A DNA stretch of 64,000 nucleotides, taken from positions 46,391 through 110,390 of the forward strand of contig JAQWWZ010000031.1 in assembly GCA_029254745.1 (NCBI GenBank), read 5' to 3'. Position numbers and translations under genes: made by a program. The notes under the pieces were generated by a model that did not search any database, was not told the origin of the DNA, and was given only the letters and a program-made list of their open reading frames with translations. Source of the DNA: Opitutales bacterium (GTDB lineage: Bacteria > Verrucomicrobiota > Verrucomicrobiia > Opitutales > Seribacteraceae). Of the stretch, positions 10,815 through 21,189 are shown piece by piece (positions within the stretch are counted from its first letter, which is position 1; each line of letters starts with the position of its first letter).

Positions 10815-11216
10815 TTACCCGTCATAGTCACCACTTTTAATTTTTTGGCAGCTTGCGATAGATACACCAGATAATTCAGATGATTCTTTTAATGTCTTAC
10901 CTTCAGCAAGAGAATCTTTTACCTGGGATACAACCTCTGATGTAATTTTTTTGCGAGAAGATGAAATACCGTACCTATTATTAAACTCGGCTTTCGCGAT
11001 AGGAGGTAGTCCATTAATATAACATTCTAAATAATCAACGACGCTGCGAAATAATTTTCTACCATCTGAACGAAGGTGATTTTTATGATCATTTTTTATA
11101 AGGCCATAGTAATTCTCTTTTAGAGATTTCGTGGTTTTCTTTGCCTTTATTTGTTTCTCAATTTTTTTCTTCAAACGCTCAAGATCTTTTATACTGGTAT
11201 CACTAGAAATATTCAT
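10815..11216 (-). CDS. Small hypothetical protein with possible C-terminal helix-turn-helix
   Basis: SEVVSQVKDSLAEGKTLKESSELSGVSIASCQKIKSG looks HTH-like; basic N-terminus. Confidence 0.5.
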   Translation of the reverse strand: MNISSDTSIKDLERLKKKIEKQIKAKKTTKSLKENYYGLIKNDHKNHLRSDGRKLFRSVVDYLECYINGLPPIAKAEFNNRYGISSSRKKITSEVVSQVKDSLAEGKTLKESSELSGVSIASCQKIKSGDYDG

Positions 11217-11276
11217 AATAAGTGGAGATTAATAATTTCAAAACATCATTATAAAACTAGTTTTAAATGTAAAGTT

Positions 11277-12818
11277 TTAATACAGAGAACGATCCAAACT
11301 TCTGTATTGAATAGCTTCTAATAAATGCTCTTTCTCAATGTTATCTGCTCCTCCCATATCAGCAATTGTTCGGGATACTTTTAGAATTCTACTGTATGCA
11401 CGAGCAGAGAGTGACATTCGATCCATAGCTAAAGATAATAGCTCCATATTTGCAGAAGAAATATTACAAAATTTGTCGACTAAATTTTCTGACATATTGG
11501 CATTAGTTTTCGTACGAGTTTTTAATTGCTTAAATCTTTGAACTTGTATTTCACGACAAATCGAAACTCTATCTCTAATATCACAAGAATTTTCTCCCTT
11601 TCCTTGTGACTTTAAATCTGAAATACGAACTGCGGGTGCTTCCACGTGTAAATCAATACGATCAAGTAAAGGACCGCTAATTTTATTGCGATACTTTTGA
11701 ACCTGGGGAATTGAACATCGGCAGTTATTTTTCTCATCCCCCAAATATCCGCACGGGCAAGGGTTCATTGCGGCAACGAGCATAAACTGACATGGGAGGG
11801 TGATTTTACCAGCACTCCTAGAGATGGTAACAATTCCGTCTTCTATGGGTTGCCGCAGAACCTCCAGAGCAGACCTCTTAAATTCAGGTAATTCATCCAT
11901 GAATAATACGCCATTATGAGCCAATGAAACTTCTCCAGGTCCAGGTTTAGCTCCACCTCCAAGTAATCCTACATCACTTATCGTATGGTGAGGTGTCCGA
12001 ATGGGACGCGACATCGCCTCGCCTTCAAGGGATGATGAAAGGCCTCCGATTGAGAAAACATTAACTATTTCTAAATATTCATCGAGGGATGGTGTCGGCA
12101 GAATTGTTGGGATTCTTTTTGCAACCATAGATTTCCCAGATCCTGGGGGTCCAATAATCAACATATTGTGGCCCCCAGATACGGAAATCTCGACCGCTCG
12201 TTTCAAATTAAGCTGACCTTTTATTTCATTAAAATCAAAATCAAAGGACTCCGCATTGGTTGACAAATAAGGAGAATTTTCTGTAACCAAGGGTGAGATA
12301 TTGTATTTACCTAAAAGAAAATCAACGGTTTCAGCTAACGATTTGACCGGGTATACTGATAATCCCTCGACTAGAGAAGCTTCCCATGCTGAATCGTGAG
12401 GAAGAATGATCCCTTTTTTTCCTAATTTTCGAGCTAAAACAGCCATGGCGAGGCTTCCCCTAATTCCGCGAACTTCACCAGAAAGACCAAGCTCCCCTGC
12501 AATTAAAAAATCTGCAAGGTCAGATCCTTGAAAGTTGCCACTCGCTGCAAGCAAAGCTAAAGCAATGGGTAAATCAAAGGATGCACCTTCTTTTTTTAAA
12601 TCTCCAGGAGCAAGATTTATAGTAACCTTGGTCCTGGGCAGTGCAAAGCCAGAATTAGAGATACTAGAATAAATTCGGTCTAACGCTTCCTTTACAGCAG
12701 CATCAGGTAGACCTACTAACACACAACGAGGTTCTCCTTTCTCACCTCCATTAGCTTCAACAGTGACTGATATGGCGTCAACTCCCTGAAGGGCGGCAGA
12801 TGTAGTTGAGGCAAGCAT
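11277..12818 (-). CDS. YifB/ComM-type Mg-chelatase-like AAA+ ATPase
   Basis: [79 protein letters not shown]. Confidence 0.95.
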   Translation of the reverse strand: MLASTTSAALQGVDAISVTVEANGGEKGEPRCVLVGLPDAAVKEALDRIYSSISNSGFALPRTKVTINLAPGDLKKEGASFDLPIALALLAASGNFQGSDLADFLIAGELGLSGEVRGIRGSLAMAVLARKLGKKGIILPHDSAWEASLVEGLSVYPVKSLAETVDFLLGKYNISPLVTENSPYLSTNAESFDFDFNEIKGQLNLKRAVEISVSGGHNMLIIGPPGSGKSMVAKRIPTILPTPSLDEYLEIVNVFSIGGLSSSLEGEAMSRPIRTPHHTISDVGLLGGGAKPGPGEVSLAHNGVLFMDELPEFKRSALEVLRQPIEDGIVTISRSAGKITLPCQFMLVAAMNPCPCGYLGDEKNNCRCSIPQVQKYRNKISGPLLDRIDLHVEAPAVRISDLKSQGKGENSCDIRDRVSICREIQVQRFKQLKTRTKTNANMSENLVDKFCNISSANMELLSLAMDRMSLSARAYSRILKVSRTIADMGGADNIEKEHLLEAIQYRSLDRSLY

Positions 12819-12835
12819 GCTGATAAAATCTTTGA

Positions 12836-13420
12836 CTACTTGCTCCTAGACTTAACCAAGTTCGATACCTTTTTAAATGCGGGGTGCTCAGAGGATCCCA
12901 GTAAGGAATACAAAACTGACTCAAGGCTTAAGATTGAGGCTCCTGCCTTTGAAACCTCTTTGAGTGCAACAATGCCGTCCTGCTCCCTCCGTGAGAAAAC
13001 ACAATCTGAAAGTATAGTTACTCCAATGCCGCGCCTTAAAGCATCTATAGCTGTCAAGTAGACGCAAATGGATGTTTCTATACCAGACAATAAAAGATGG
13101 TTAAATTCATTACATTCCACCCATTTGCAAAAAATATCATCACCAAAAGCAGAGAAAGAATTCTTATGGATCATCTTAGAATCTGATAGCTTGGACGATA
13201 ATGGGATTAAAGTAGCACCAAGTTTTTCCGGGGCTTGTTCAGTAAACGCAATGGGGATAGAAAAACAAGTCATTGTGTCGATTAAAAGCTCGAGTGATTC
13301 CAACAGTGATTTTAATTTCTCATCCTTTATATTTGCTGTTAACTTGGGCTGTATATCCATCACGATAGCAGACAAACCTTTTGTATCTTTTAAAAACGAT
13401 AATTCCTCGCACTTATTCAT
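12836..13420 (-). CDS. Isochorismatase-family hydrolase
   Basis: [47 protein letters not shown]. Confidence 0.85.
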   Translation of the reverse strand: MNKCEELSFLKDTKGLSAIVMDIQPKLTANIKDEKLKSLLESLELLIDTMTCFSIPIAFTEQAPEKLGATLIPLSSKLSDSKMIHKNSFSAFGDDIFCKWVECNEFNHLLLSGIETSICVYLTAIDALRRGIGVTILSDCVFSRREQDGIVALKEVSKAGASILSLESVLYSLLGSSEHPAFKKVSNLVKSRSK

Positions 13421-13488
13421 AGATTACATTAATAAAAAATTTGTTTTCTTTAGATTTCCCTTTGGATGCACAAAATACTTTAAAAAAG

Positions 13489-13968
13489 ATGATAAAAACT
13501 TTAGTTGTTTACTGCATTGTTATCTCAACATGCTTGATATCCCATTCTTGCCAAAAGAGAAAGATTGATCAATCAAAGATTACAATGAGACCCAAGATTT
13601 TCCTTGAAGGTGCCTCCCCTATCCCCCTTTTTGACGAATATGACATTAGAACTGCTCAAATTGGTACAGTTGAAAATATTTTCTCCAAAGATGAAAATGA
13701 CCGAGTCTATACAATTTGGCTGACTTTGGACCGAAGAAGTTCATTTTATCTACAAAAAGAAACTGCGACAAGGCCTGGTGGCCGCTTGCAGTTAGTTTCC
13801 AATGGTCAAGTCCTAGGTATACACCCTATTGAGGCTACCATTAGTAATGGAGTTTTACCTTTCATCTTGTCTACGAGAATGACGGAGCAAGGGGCAAGAA
13901 TCCTTTATGACCAAATGGGGCAATCCCTTATTCACATCCAAGCTGAGCTTGCAAATGAGAGAAAATGA
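13489..13968 (+). CDS. Putative lipoprotein resembling a stand-alone SecD/SecF P1-head-like subdomain
   Basis: MIKTLVVYCIVISTCLISHSCQKR signal/lipobox (in-frame ATG inside ORF 13441..13968); FYLQKETATRPGGRLQLVSNGQVLGIHPIEATISNGVLPFILSTRMTEQGARILYDQM resembles the SecD head. Confidence 0.55.
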   Translation: MIKTLVVYCIVISTCLISHSCQKRKIDQSKITMRPKIFLEGASPIPLFDEYDIRTAQIGTVENIFSKDENDRVYTIWLTLDRRSSFYLQKETATRPGGRLQLVSNGQVLGIHPIEATISNGVLPFILSTRMTEQGARILYDQMGQSLIHIQAELANERK

Positions 13969-14963
13969 GATTCACCCTACTACTTTCTCTCCTATATCCT
14001 GTATTTTTTTCAGCAAACTCATCTGCTGAAAGCTATCGATTATCTTGGCCGACTCCCAACCCATCATTTGCGCAAGGATTGGGATATTCAACTTTCCTTC
14101 AAAAAACTGGGCCCGATAAAGCTTACTCTTCTGGAGCATTTGGCTGTGTTCGTAATAATGGCTATAAATTTCATGAAGGCGTTGATTTATTTCCTCTACG
14201 GAGGGATAAAGAGGGAAAAGCTGAAGACAGTATTTTTGCGTCGATGGACGGAATTGTTGTCCACATAAATAAAACATCTTCATACAGTGCGTACGGAAAG
14301 TATATCGTGTTGGAGCATTCCAATTGCAGACCAGCCCTGTACTCATTGTATGCACACCTATCAAATATTTCTCCTAAGCTTAAAGTTGGTACTTCGGTGG
14401 CTGTTGCCGAAGAAATAGGAGTCATGGGTAACTCATCTTCCTTTCGTATTCCAATCAGTCGCTCACATTTACACTTTGAAATTGGTCTTAGGCTTTCAGA
14501 TAGTTTCCAGCAATGGTTTAACACCAAAAAATTCAAAACTCAGAACAGACATGGGAATTACAGTGGTTTTAATTTAGTCGGAATTGATCCCCTTCATTTC
14601 TTCGCTGAATACCAAAAGAAATCTTTTAAGCAACCTCTTGAATTTATCAAAACCTTGCCTGTAATAGTAAAGGTTAGAGTAAAAAGTTCAAAAACCGTCG
14701 ACTTTGCCATAAGGTACCCTGAACTTTGCCCAAATTATGACCCTCGGGCTAAAATTTGGGACTGCTCTATGGGGCCTTATGGAATACCCCTTATCATTGA
14801 GCCTGTAAAAACCATTACGTCTCAAAACAAAAAAATTCAAATTTTGAGCTATGACCTTCACGGAAATAAGAAACCATGCAGGAGCTTAGTGGTCCGTAAG
14901 GGAGCCGACTACCTTCCCTCTGAACAGCTTAAAACATATATCGAGCTCTTATTCGGCCAATAA
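13965..14963 (+). CDS. M23-family metallopeptidase (LytM-like)
   Basis: FHEGVDLFP, SLYAHLSNISPKLKVGTSVAVAEEIGVMGNSS, SHLHFEI; N-terminal signal peptide. Confidence 0.85.
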   Translation: MRFTLLLSLLYPVFFSANSSAESYRLSWPTPNPSFAQGLGYSTFLQKTGPDKAYSSGAFGCVRNNGYKFHEGVDLFPLRRDKEGKAEDSIFASMDGIVVHINKTSSYSAYGKYIVLEHSNCRPALYSLYAHLSNISPKLKVGTSVAVAEEIGVMGNSSSFRIPISRSHLHFEIGLRLSDSFQQWFNTKKFKTQNRHGNYSGFNLVGIDPLHFFAEYQKKSFKQPLEFIKTLPVIVKVRVKSSKTVDFAIRYPELCPNYDPRAKIWDCSMGPYGIPLIIEPVKTITSQNKKIQILSYDLHGNKKPCRSLVVRKGADYLPSEQLKTYIELLFGQ

Positions 14964-14979
14964 ATTACTGCCTTCAGCT

Positions 14980-16068
14980 TTGCAAACCATCGCTTATTTT
15001 GTGTCTTCCCATGGTCTTGGTCACGCAACAAGAACAGCATCAGTAATTGAGGAGATACACGCATCTAGAAAAGACATCCATTTTCTCATTATTAGCGATC
15101 TACCTTCTTTGTTTTGGCAAAAGAATTTAGACCAAGCCATTCCCTTCACGACTTATCGGCTAAAAACAGACATTGGTCTATTCCAAACAGATCCATTACA
15201 ATTTGATCTTATCAAAAGTGTTGATTTGATCAACCAATACCTGAGTAAGCCTGCAGATCAATATGGTGAGTTGTTGAAGACCATGGAAAAATATAACCTG
15301 TGCCATGTCGCTTGTGACATTTCTCCACTTGGTATAATCATTGCAAATTATCTTGGAATAAAAAAAACTCTTATCGAAAATTTCACTTGGGACTGGATTT
15401 ACCAGCCATATATCAAAGCTTTTCCCTCACTAAAAAATATTTGCACTACCTTACAAGAAATTTTTGCATCTGTTACCTTGCGGATACAGGTGACCCCTTT
15501 TTGTGAAAAAGTACATGGCGCTATTGCGGTAAAACCAATTCACCGCTCATTCCGAATGGATCCTGGGTTGATTCGTAAGAAACTGAATATTAAAGATTCC
15601 AAAAAATTAATCCTTGTGGCTGCTAATGGGATTGATTGCTACAGTAATCTCAAAGGATTAATCAAACATTCCCCTTATCATTTTATTTTTTGCGGAGAAA
15701 ATAAAAAGGTAGAGATCAATAAAAATATTACATTGGTTCCATTAAATAGTTCCCTCCACTTCCCTGATTTGATTCGTGCATCCTCTGCAGTCGTTGGGAA
15801 GGTGGGTTATGGGATGACCGTAGAATGTTGGGCAGCCGAGACACATTTTTTTGGTATAATGAGAGAGAATTTTCGAGAGAGTGAGGTTTTAAAAAAATTT
15901 ATTATAAATCAACAAATAGGAAAAGGTTTAACTCTTGATGAAGCTACAAGCTTAGATTGGAGCATCCACTTTAATGAACAACTTAAAGAATCTGAAAAAG
16001 TAATATCGCCCAGAGAAAATGGAAATCGAATGGTAGCCCAAACGATGATACAATTTGCGGATGGATAA
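14980..16068 (+). CDS. Glycosyltransferase-like protein (MurG-type fold)
   Basis: TTG start; IAYFVSSHGLGHATRTASVIEEI; AVVGKVGYGMTVECWAAETHFFGI C-terminal nucleotide-sugar-site-like. Confidence 0.7.
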   Translation: MQTIAYFVSSHGLGHATRTASVIEEIHASRKDIHFLIISDLPSLFWQKNLDQAIPFTTYRLKTDIGLFQTDPLQFDLIKSVDLINQYLSKPADQYGELLKTMEKYNLCHVACDISPLGIIIANYLGIKKTLIENFTWDWIYQPYIKAFPSLKNICTTLQEIFASVTLRIQVTPFCEKVHGAIAVKPIHRSFRMDPGLIRKKLNIKDSKKLILVAANGIDCYSNLKGLIKHSPYHFIFCGENKKVEINKNITLVPLNSSLHFPDLIRASSAVVGKVGYGMTVECWAAETHFFGIMRENFRESEVLKKFIINQQIGKGLTLDEATSLDWSIHFNEQLKESEKVISPRENGNRMVAQTMIQFADG

Positions 16069-16094
16069 AATTTCACTTTAACCCATATACAGTT

Positions 16095-17165
16095 TTGCAA
16101 CCCAAGCTATATCCAAGCCCATCGACAGGAGGAATATTTCCAAATTCTTTAGGAATAGTCTGTTCTGTATCTCTAGTGTGTTTATTTTTTAAATTCGTAA
16201 CTGGTATATGGGATAATCACATAAAATTCGCAGTTAATGAACCAAACATTACTGAAATTTATTGGGAAATAGCCCCCCCTCTCCTTCCCATTGCCGACAA
16301 ACAATATGTTGAAGCGAACCCAAATATCCCGATTAATAAGCCTGATGAAACTAATTTCTTTTCATTTCGCGACCAACAAGCCGCTAACCTACTTGTGCAT
16401 AATGAGTTTCAAAATTCCAGCATTCCATTTTCTAGAGGTGATAGTGAAAATCTTAAACTTATTAAGAATCAAGATCCAAGGTTGAGAGAAAAACATACCC
16501 CCTCGAATAGAAAAATAAATGAGGTGCAAACCAAAAATTCATCGAAAACAAAAAATGATAGTAACTTTCCCAGTAATCAGTTAAGCCCTTCAAAACCCGA
16601 AATTAAGAAAAAAAATCTGCCTGAAAGTTTTTACTCAGTAAAAGAGAAAACCGAGAATCAAGAAAAAATCATTAAGCTTGGAGCAAAAGGTCAAAAGAAT
16701 CCCGTGGGCACGAAAAATAATCAACAAAATTTCAACCTAGATCAAAAACAAATAAAGAATCGACCAAGAATCTCTGCCCACTTATTGAATGGTCCAATTC
16801 TTAAGTCAAAAAGTAAAAACCTAAGTGTTGGGGAGGTAGCGATTGATTGCAAACTGCACCCATACGGCGTGTATGTACAGCAAATGCTACAGGCTATTGA
16901 AGCTCAGTGGCAACAACTTGTTACCGGCTCAATTCCCTATATCAAAAGAGACAGATTACCGAGTAATATTACTTTCAGTTTTGAGCTAACTCATAACGGT
17001 AAAGTAAAGAACCTCAAAAAACTAGGTTCCTCAGATGATAGTTTGGCTACTGATTTATGCCGACAATCAATTTCATCCAGGGCACCATTTGGTAAGTGGA
17101 CTGGTGAAATGATAAAGGAGCTCGGTAAATCAGATATTATTACAATCAAGTTTTCATATCATTGA
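16095..17165 (+). CDS. TonB-like energy transducer
   Basis: One N-terminal TM, long Pro/Lys/Asn-rich linker, C-terminal TonB-like YVQQMLQAIEAQWQQL...ITFSFELTHNGKVKNLKKLGSS. Confidence 0.6.
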   Translation: MQPKLYPSPSTGGIFPNSLGIVCSVSLVCLFFKFVTGIWDNHIKFAVNEPNITEIYWEIAPPLLPIADKQYVEANPNIPINKPDETNFFSFRDQQAANLLVHNEFQNSSIPFSRGDSENLKLIKNQDPRLREKHTPSNRKINEVQTKNSSKTKNDSNFPSNQLSPSKPEIKKKNLPESFYSVKEKTENQEKIIKLGAKGQKNPVGTKNNQQNFNLDQKQIKNRPRISAHLLNGPILKSKSKNLSVGEVAIDCKLHPYGVYVQQMLQAIEAQWQQLVTGSIPYIKRDRLPSNITFSFELTHNGKVKNLKKLGSSDDSLATDLCRQSISSRAPFGKWTGEMIKELGKSDIITIKFSYH

Positions 17166-17908
17166 ACGAAAACATTTACAGTCTCCCTTGGGGAAAAGAT
17201 TGCAAGATCATTCACAGCGACCCAGTTGGTCTTATTGTTATAGACAAAGCTGCAGGTATATTATCTCACCCAAACAAGAAGAATCATCAAGGAAACCCAA
17301 AAAAACAATTCAGTTTATTAAACCTAGATTACAACCAAACAGATGAGTCGTACTTAACTGTAAATGGAAACAAGCTTTTTTTATTGCACAGACTTGATTC
17401 ACCAACCTCAGGACTGATTATGGTCGCAACAAGCAAAACACTGGCGATTGCAATGAAAAATCTCTTTCGAAAGAATATGATACATAAAACTTATCATGCT
17501 GTCATTGCACAAAAACAGAGACTTCAGGTTGGTAATTGGATCGACTCATTAACTGAGATAAAAAATAAGGGGAACATTAGAATGGCTCGTGGCAAAGGGG
17601 TACCCGCAAAAACTTTCTGTAAACTAGAAAAGTACCTAGGGGGGAAATATAAATTAGCATTATTAAAATTGTGCCCAGAAACAGGGCGAACTCACCAAAT
17701 ACGAGTACAAGCAGCATCCAGAAAAATGCCGATCATAGGAGATAACTCATACGGTGACTTTGCAATCAATCGCCAAATCAAAAAAGAAATAAAAATAAGC
17801 AGAATGCTTTTACATGCCTCAAATATAGAGTTTCAGCTCGGCACTAAGACATACAAATTTAAGAGCCCTTTGCCAGAACCTTTCGGTAAACTAACCAATC
17901 AAAGTTAA
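17162..17908 (+). CDS. RluA-family pseudouridine synthase
   Basis: LLHRLDSPTSGLIMVATS active site, ETGRTHQIRVQAA motif. Confidence 0.9.
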   Translation: MNENIYSLPWGKDCKIIHSDPVGLIVIDKAAGILSHPNKKNHQGNPKKQFSLLNLDYNQTDESYLTVNGNKLFLLHRLDSPTSGLIMVATSKTLAIAMKNLFRKNMIHKTYHAVIAQKQRLQVGNWIDSLTEIKNKGNIRMARGKGVPAKTFCKLEKYLGGKYKLALLKLCPETGRTHQIRVQAASRKMPIIGDNSYGDFAINRQIKKEIKISRMLLHASNIEFQLGTKTYKFKSPLPEPFGKLTNQS

Positions 17909-18828
17909 AGCATAAAATTAGCTGATAACAAAATACAATGAGCGGAGATACGATCATATTCATTATTTGCAGCTGAAAGGTAGTATTTATAATCAAAGTT
18001 TACGGCCAAGCTATCAGAAAGATTGTAACCAAATCCTACTAGAAAATCATAAGCAAACCCAACATCGCTTGGCTCACTCAGTCCACCTCCTTCAATACTT
18101 ATAAAGCCAAAGCCCATACCGAGCCCAGCACGAAGGTCTACGGCTTCGCCAACCTCTTTTTCAAGAATTATGCGTGCCAATAAATTATTAACTCCAACCG
18201 AGATTCCACCTGTTCCATCAGCACCAAAATATGAGTATTCAGCCTCAACGCTCACGGGTCCGAAATCCTTACCTAAGTTAAAACCAAGAAGATAGCCGGT
18301 ATCAGCTTTATAAGGAATGATGCCTCCACCACCAGTTCTAACTGAGCCATCATCTGGTAGAACGATACCAATAAGAGGTCCAAAGTAGTAACCTGTTCCC
18401 CTTTGCTCTAGATCTTCTTCGTAAAGCTCGTCGTAAGAATCTTCAATGATTGTTTCTTTAAGTTCTGATTGATAAGACTGAGATCCCTCTACAGGGGCAG
18501 GTTGGGGAGAACTAGTAACAACATCCTCCGATGAATAATCGGGTTCATAAACTTCGATCTCATCATTATACTCGGGAACAGGTATGTAGGGAACATCAAC
18601 TTCGGAAGCACCTGGATCGAAGTCCGGGGAGACTGACTGCACTTCAACAGGAAAATTTAAATTCCCTTTATTTACAGGAGCCTTTGAAAGCAGGGAGGCA
18701 ACCAGAGAACTATGAGAAGTGGAACGAGCCATGATATCTTGAAATCTTGACTCCAACAACGAAGAGGAGGCGTCCGAAGTAAAGACTGACGCAAATAAAA
18801 GATTTAATATAAGAATTGGGCACTTCAT
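17905..18828 (-). CDS. Outer-membrane beta-barrel protein
   Basis: Signal-like N-terminus; acidic linker; C-terminal alternating beta pattern (GYNLSDSLAVNFDYKYYLSA...CILLSANFML). Confidence 0.65.
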   Translation of the reverse strand: MKCPILILNLLFASVFTSDASSSLLESRFQDIMARSTSHSSLVASLLSKAPVNKGNLNFPVEVQSVSPDFDPGASEVDVPYIPVPEYNDEIEVYEPDYSSEDVVTSSPQPAPVEGSQSYQSELKETIIEDSYDELYEEDLEQRGTGYYFGPLIGIVLPDDGSVRTGGGGIIPYKADTGYLLGFNLGKDFGPVSVEAEYSYFGADGTGGISVGVNNLLARIILEKEVGEAVDLRAGLGMGFGFISIEGGGLSEPSDVGFAYDFLVGFGYNLSDSLAVNFDYKYYLSAANNEYDRISAHCILLSANFML

Positions 18829-18880
18829 AATAAAAGAACTAACTCTCGTAAATTTCCAAAAAAAAGGGAAGATAAAACCA

Positions 18881-18925
18881 AATAAAAAAGCGCCGGGCGG
18901 TAGATTGGCGGGAACCGCCCGGCGC
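18881..18925 (-). terminator. Rho-independent terminator for the 18971..20404 transcript
   Basis: Perfect 11-bp stem gcgccgggcgg (18890-18900) / ccgcccggcgc (18915-18925), 14-nt loop, followed on the minus strand by cTTTTTTATTTGG. Confidence 0.85.
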
Positions 18926-18970
18926 GGGTGTGGTGGATGGGAAATAAGTTATTAACAATGAAGTTAATTT

Positions 18971-20404
18971 CTACTCAATGCAATATAAATTTTTGTTGGT
19001 ACGAATGAACAAGTTTCCTTTGCTAATTGATACAGAAGAGCGAACATTGTCTTCATATTCTTCTCCCATTTTCGCTAAGTTGAGGATCTTGCCAGTTTCG
19101 GAAGCGACAACCAAAATACTTGCATTATGGTTCATTACAAAAATCATTCCATTCCCAGCACTTGGGGAAGAACGCCATTTATATTTCCCGGGCAAATCGA
19201 TGCACCACTCAACCTCACCTGTAGAGGGGTCCACTCGAGATAAGGATTTCTTGAGGTCGCTTAATATAAAAAATTTATTCTCATAAAATAATGGAGTTGG
19301 CACATCAGATGTTAGATCATCCTTGTCACTACTATTCCATATAAGCCCTGACTTGGGTCCGTGATTTCCCACGAGACCTGACCGGATTGCATAGACTGGG
19401 GCTCTTTTAGGTGCACATACTAACAGTACCCCATCTCCGTAAACAGGAGATGGCACCAAGCGCCACCACTCTTGCCTGTGACCTGGATTCCAGGTACCCC
19501 ATCTCCACATTTCCACACCATTCAAAGGATCATGTCCAGTAAGAACATCACCTCCAGCGATAACAAGTTGGCCATTTACTGGAATGATTGTCCCAAAGGC
19601 TTCCAGGGACTCTTTCTTTGCACTCGAGGGGCGTATAACTTTCCAGATCGTTTTACCATTTTCAGGATTAATACATAAAATATATGAATCTGCTCCTTTG
19701 ATTCCCCTACCATGGACGGGCTCATCTCGTTGCAAAACGGCAAGATACAGCCTGTCCTGATAAAAAGTGGGGGATGCCGAAAAAGTCCATTGAAAGCAAA
19801 AATTGCCATAATCCTTCTGAATATTCCGGCTCCATACTCGAGTTCCATCCATTTTAAAGCACGCCAAATCTCCATTTCCGTAAAAAAACACAACAAACTT
19901 GCCATTGCTTACAGGAGATGGACTTGCATAGTTAGATTTTGAATCAAGCTTGTAATCAAAACCATCTCCACTTGGACGATATCCGCTTCCAGCATTATGA
20001 CTCCATGCCAAGCCTCCATCATTTCTATTATAACAGAGTGCCATCAACTCCCCTATCGCAGGAGAGGATCCACTTGAATCAATCGCAATAGAGGAAACAA
20101 AAACATTTTCTCCGACAACGATTGGTGTGGCGGCGGAAGGACCCGGAAGTTGGGCTTTCCACTTAACCCCCTTTGACTTGCTAAAATCATGTGGCAAGTA
20201 GTGTGATGTAATCATTGAACCGTTGTAAGCAGGACCTCTCCAATTTGGCCAATCATCGGAACTTAAGCTTTCGGCTGCTAGGTTTGCCAGATGTACTATA
20301 GAAAATAGGAGAAGAAATTTCTTTTTAAAAATACATTTCATTAAATCTTTAGAGTAATATTTACAGGAGAGCATTAGATTTTGAGTATTTATTTTTCTAT
20401 CCAT
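18971..20404 (-). CDS. PQQ-type beta-propeller repeat protein, secreted
   Basis: DWPNWRGPAYNG, KGVKWKAQLPGPSAATPIVVGENVFVSS, repeated blades; start probably internal (MKCIFKKKFLLLFSIVHLANLAAES). Confidence 0.8.
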   Translation of the reverse strand: MDRKINTQNLMLSCKYYSKDLMKCIFKKKFLLLFSIVHLANLAAESLSSDDWPNWRGPAYNGSMITSHYLPHDFSKSKGVKWKAQLPGPSAATPIVVGENVFVSSIAIDSSGSSPAIGELMALCYNRNDGGLAWSHNAGSGYRPSGDGFDYKLDSKSNYASPSPVSNGKFVVFFYGNGDLACFKMDGTRVWSRNIQKDYGNFCFQWTFSASPTFYQDRLYLAVLQRDEPVHGRGIKGADSYILCINPENGKTIWKVIRPSSAKKESLEAFGTIIPVNGQLVIAGGDVLTGHDPLNGVEMWRWGTWNPGHRQEWWRLVPSPVYGDGVLLVCAPKRAPVYAIRSGLVGNHGPKSGLIWNSSDKDDLTSDVPTPLFYENKFFILSDLKKSLSRVDPSTGEVEWCIDLPGKYKWRSSPSAGNGMIFVMNHNASILVVASETGKILNLAKMGEEYEDNVRSSVSISKGNLFIRTNKNLYCIE

Positions 20405-20583
20405 TCAACTAAATTCTCTATCCTACGATCTTTATTATCACCCAATAAATCATCTTCAAAGTCAGTGTCTATTTCATCTGAAAGTTTGATTTGATCCTCA
20501 GTCGATGCTTTTTCCCTTAAATAAAAAATAATAATTAGAGAGAAAACTAATAAAACAAAACAAAATAATACACTTGCTAGCAC
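20389..20583 (-). CDS. Small single-TM hypothetical protein
   Basis: MLASVLFCFVLLVFSLIIIFYLREK then acidic tail; between the Mla-like operon and the PQQ gene. Confidence 0.4.
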   Translation of the reverse strand: MLASVLFCFVLLVFSLIIIFYLREKASTEDQIKLSDEIDTDFEDDLLGDNKDRRIENLVEWIEK

Positions 20584-20607
20584 TGGTAATCGCCCTCCCC
20601 TTAAATA

Positions 20608-21189
20608 CTAAAAATCTAGTGCAATTTCTTCAGACAATTTTAAAAGCAATTGGCTTAAAGCACGAACCTCATTTTGAACTTGGATACCTTCTAGCATATG
20701 AGTTCCTTCAAAAACATTTCTATGCTTTTGACCGTCTTGACCATTAACCTCCCAGAATGCTTTCACTTTAACAACGCCTCCAGATATCATTTCAAACCGC
20801 TCAATCGTAAGTTCTATTTCCGAAAAGTATTCAAACTTTCTGCGTTGTGGATATACACCATACTCGAGAGTATTAAGTAAGGCGCTTAAATTCTGCCCCA
20901 AAACTCTGCTTATGCCCATCTCCAACGGTTCTCCCCACCTAACATTTTCACGAAAGACAATCGTGTCATCCGTTGGTCGAGAAACAAGCCTCTTGTCTTG
21001 CAAGTATTGGGGGAGACGAACTTCTTTGATGTAAAAGCTAAGTTCGTTGGTATTGGCACTTTTATTTGAGTCCGTGGCTCGACTAGTCAGTAGAAAATAA
21101 TCGGGCACGAAATGATTTGTTTCTGGAATCAGGCAAGAAGTGAAACAACCGATCAAGAGTAAAAAAATAGCAGAGGTTAAAAACTTCAT
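20608..21189 (-). CDS. ABC-type transport auxiliary lipoprotein (PqiC/LptE-like)
   Basis: Lipobox LIGCFTSC; YFLLTSRATDSN...FYIKEVRLPQYLQDKRLVSRP...VRWGEPLEMGISRVLGQNLSALL; overlaps the MCE gene. Confidence 0.75.
   Translation of the reverse strand: MKFLTSAIFLLLIGCFTSCLIPETNHFVPDYFLLTSRATDSNKSANTNELSFYIKEVRLPQYLQDKRLVSRPTDDTIVFRENVRWGEPLEMGISRVLGQNLSALLNTLEYGVYPQRRKFEYFSEIELTIERFEMISGGVVKVKAFWEVNGQDGQKHRNVFEGTHMLEGIQVQNEVRALSQLLLKLSEEIALDF

Noticed and set aside
13068-13568. ORF 13068..13568 (166 aa, +)
   Set aside because: Mostly antisense to the isochorismatase gene and overlaps the start of the SecD-head-like lipoprotein in another frame; no protein-like features.
13972-14536. Overlapping minus ORFs opposite the M23 peptidase (13972..14364, 14171..14536)
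   Set aside because: Antisense to a gene with clear catalytic motifs.
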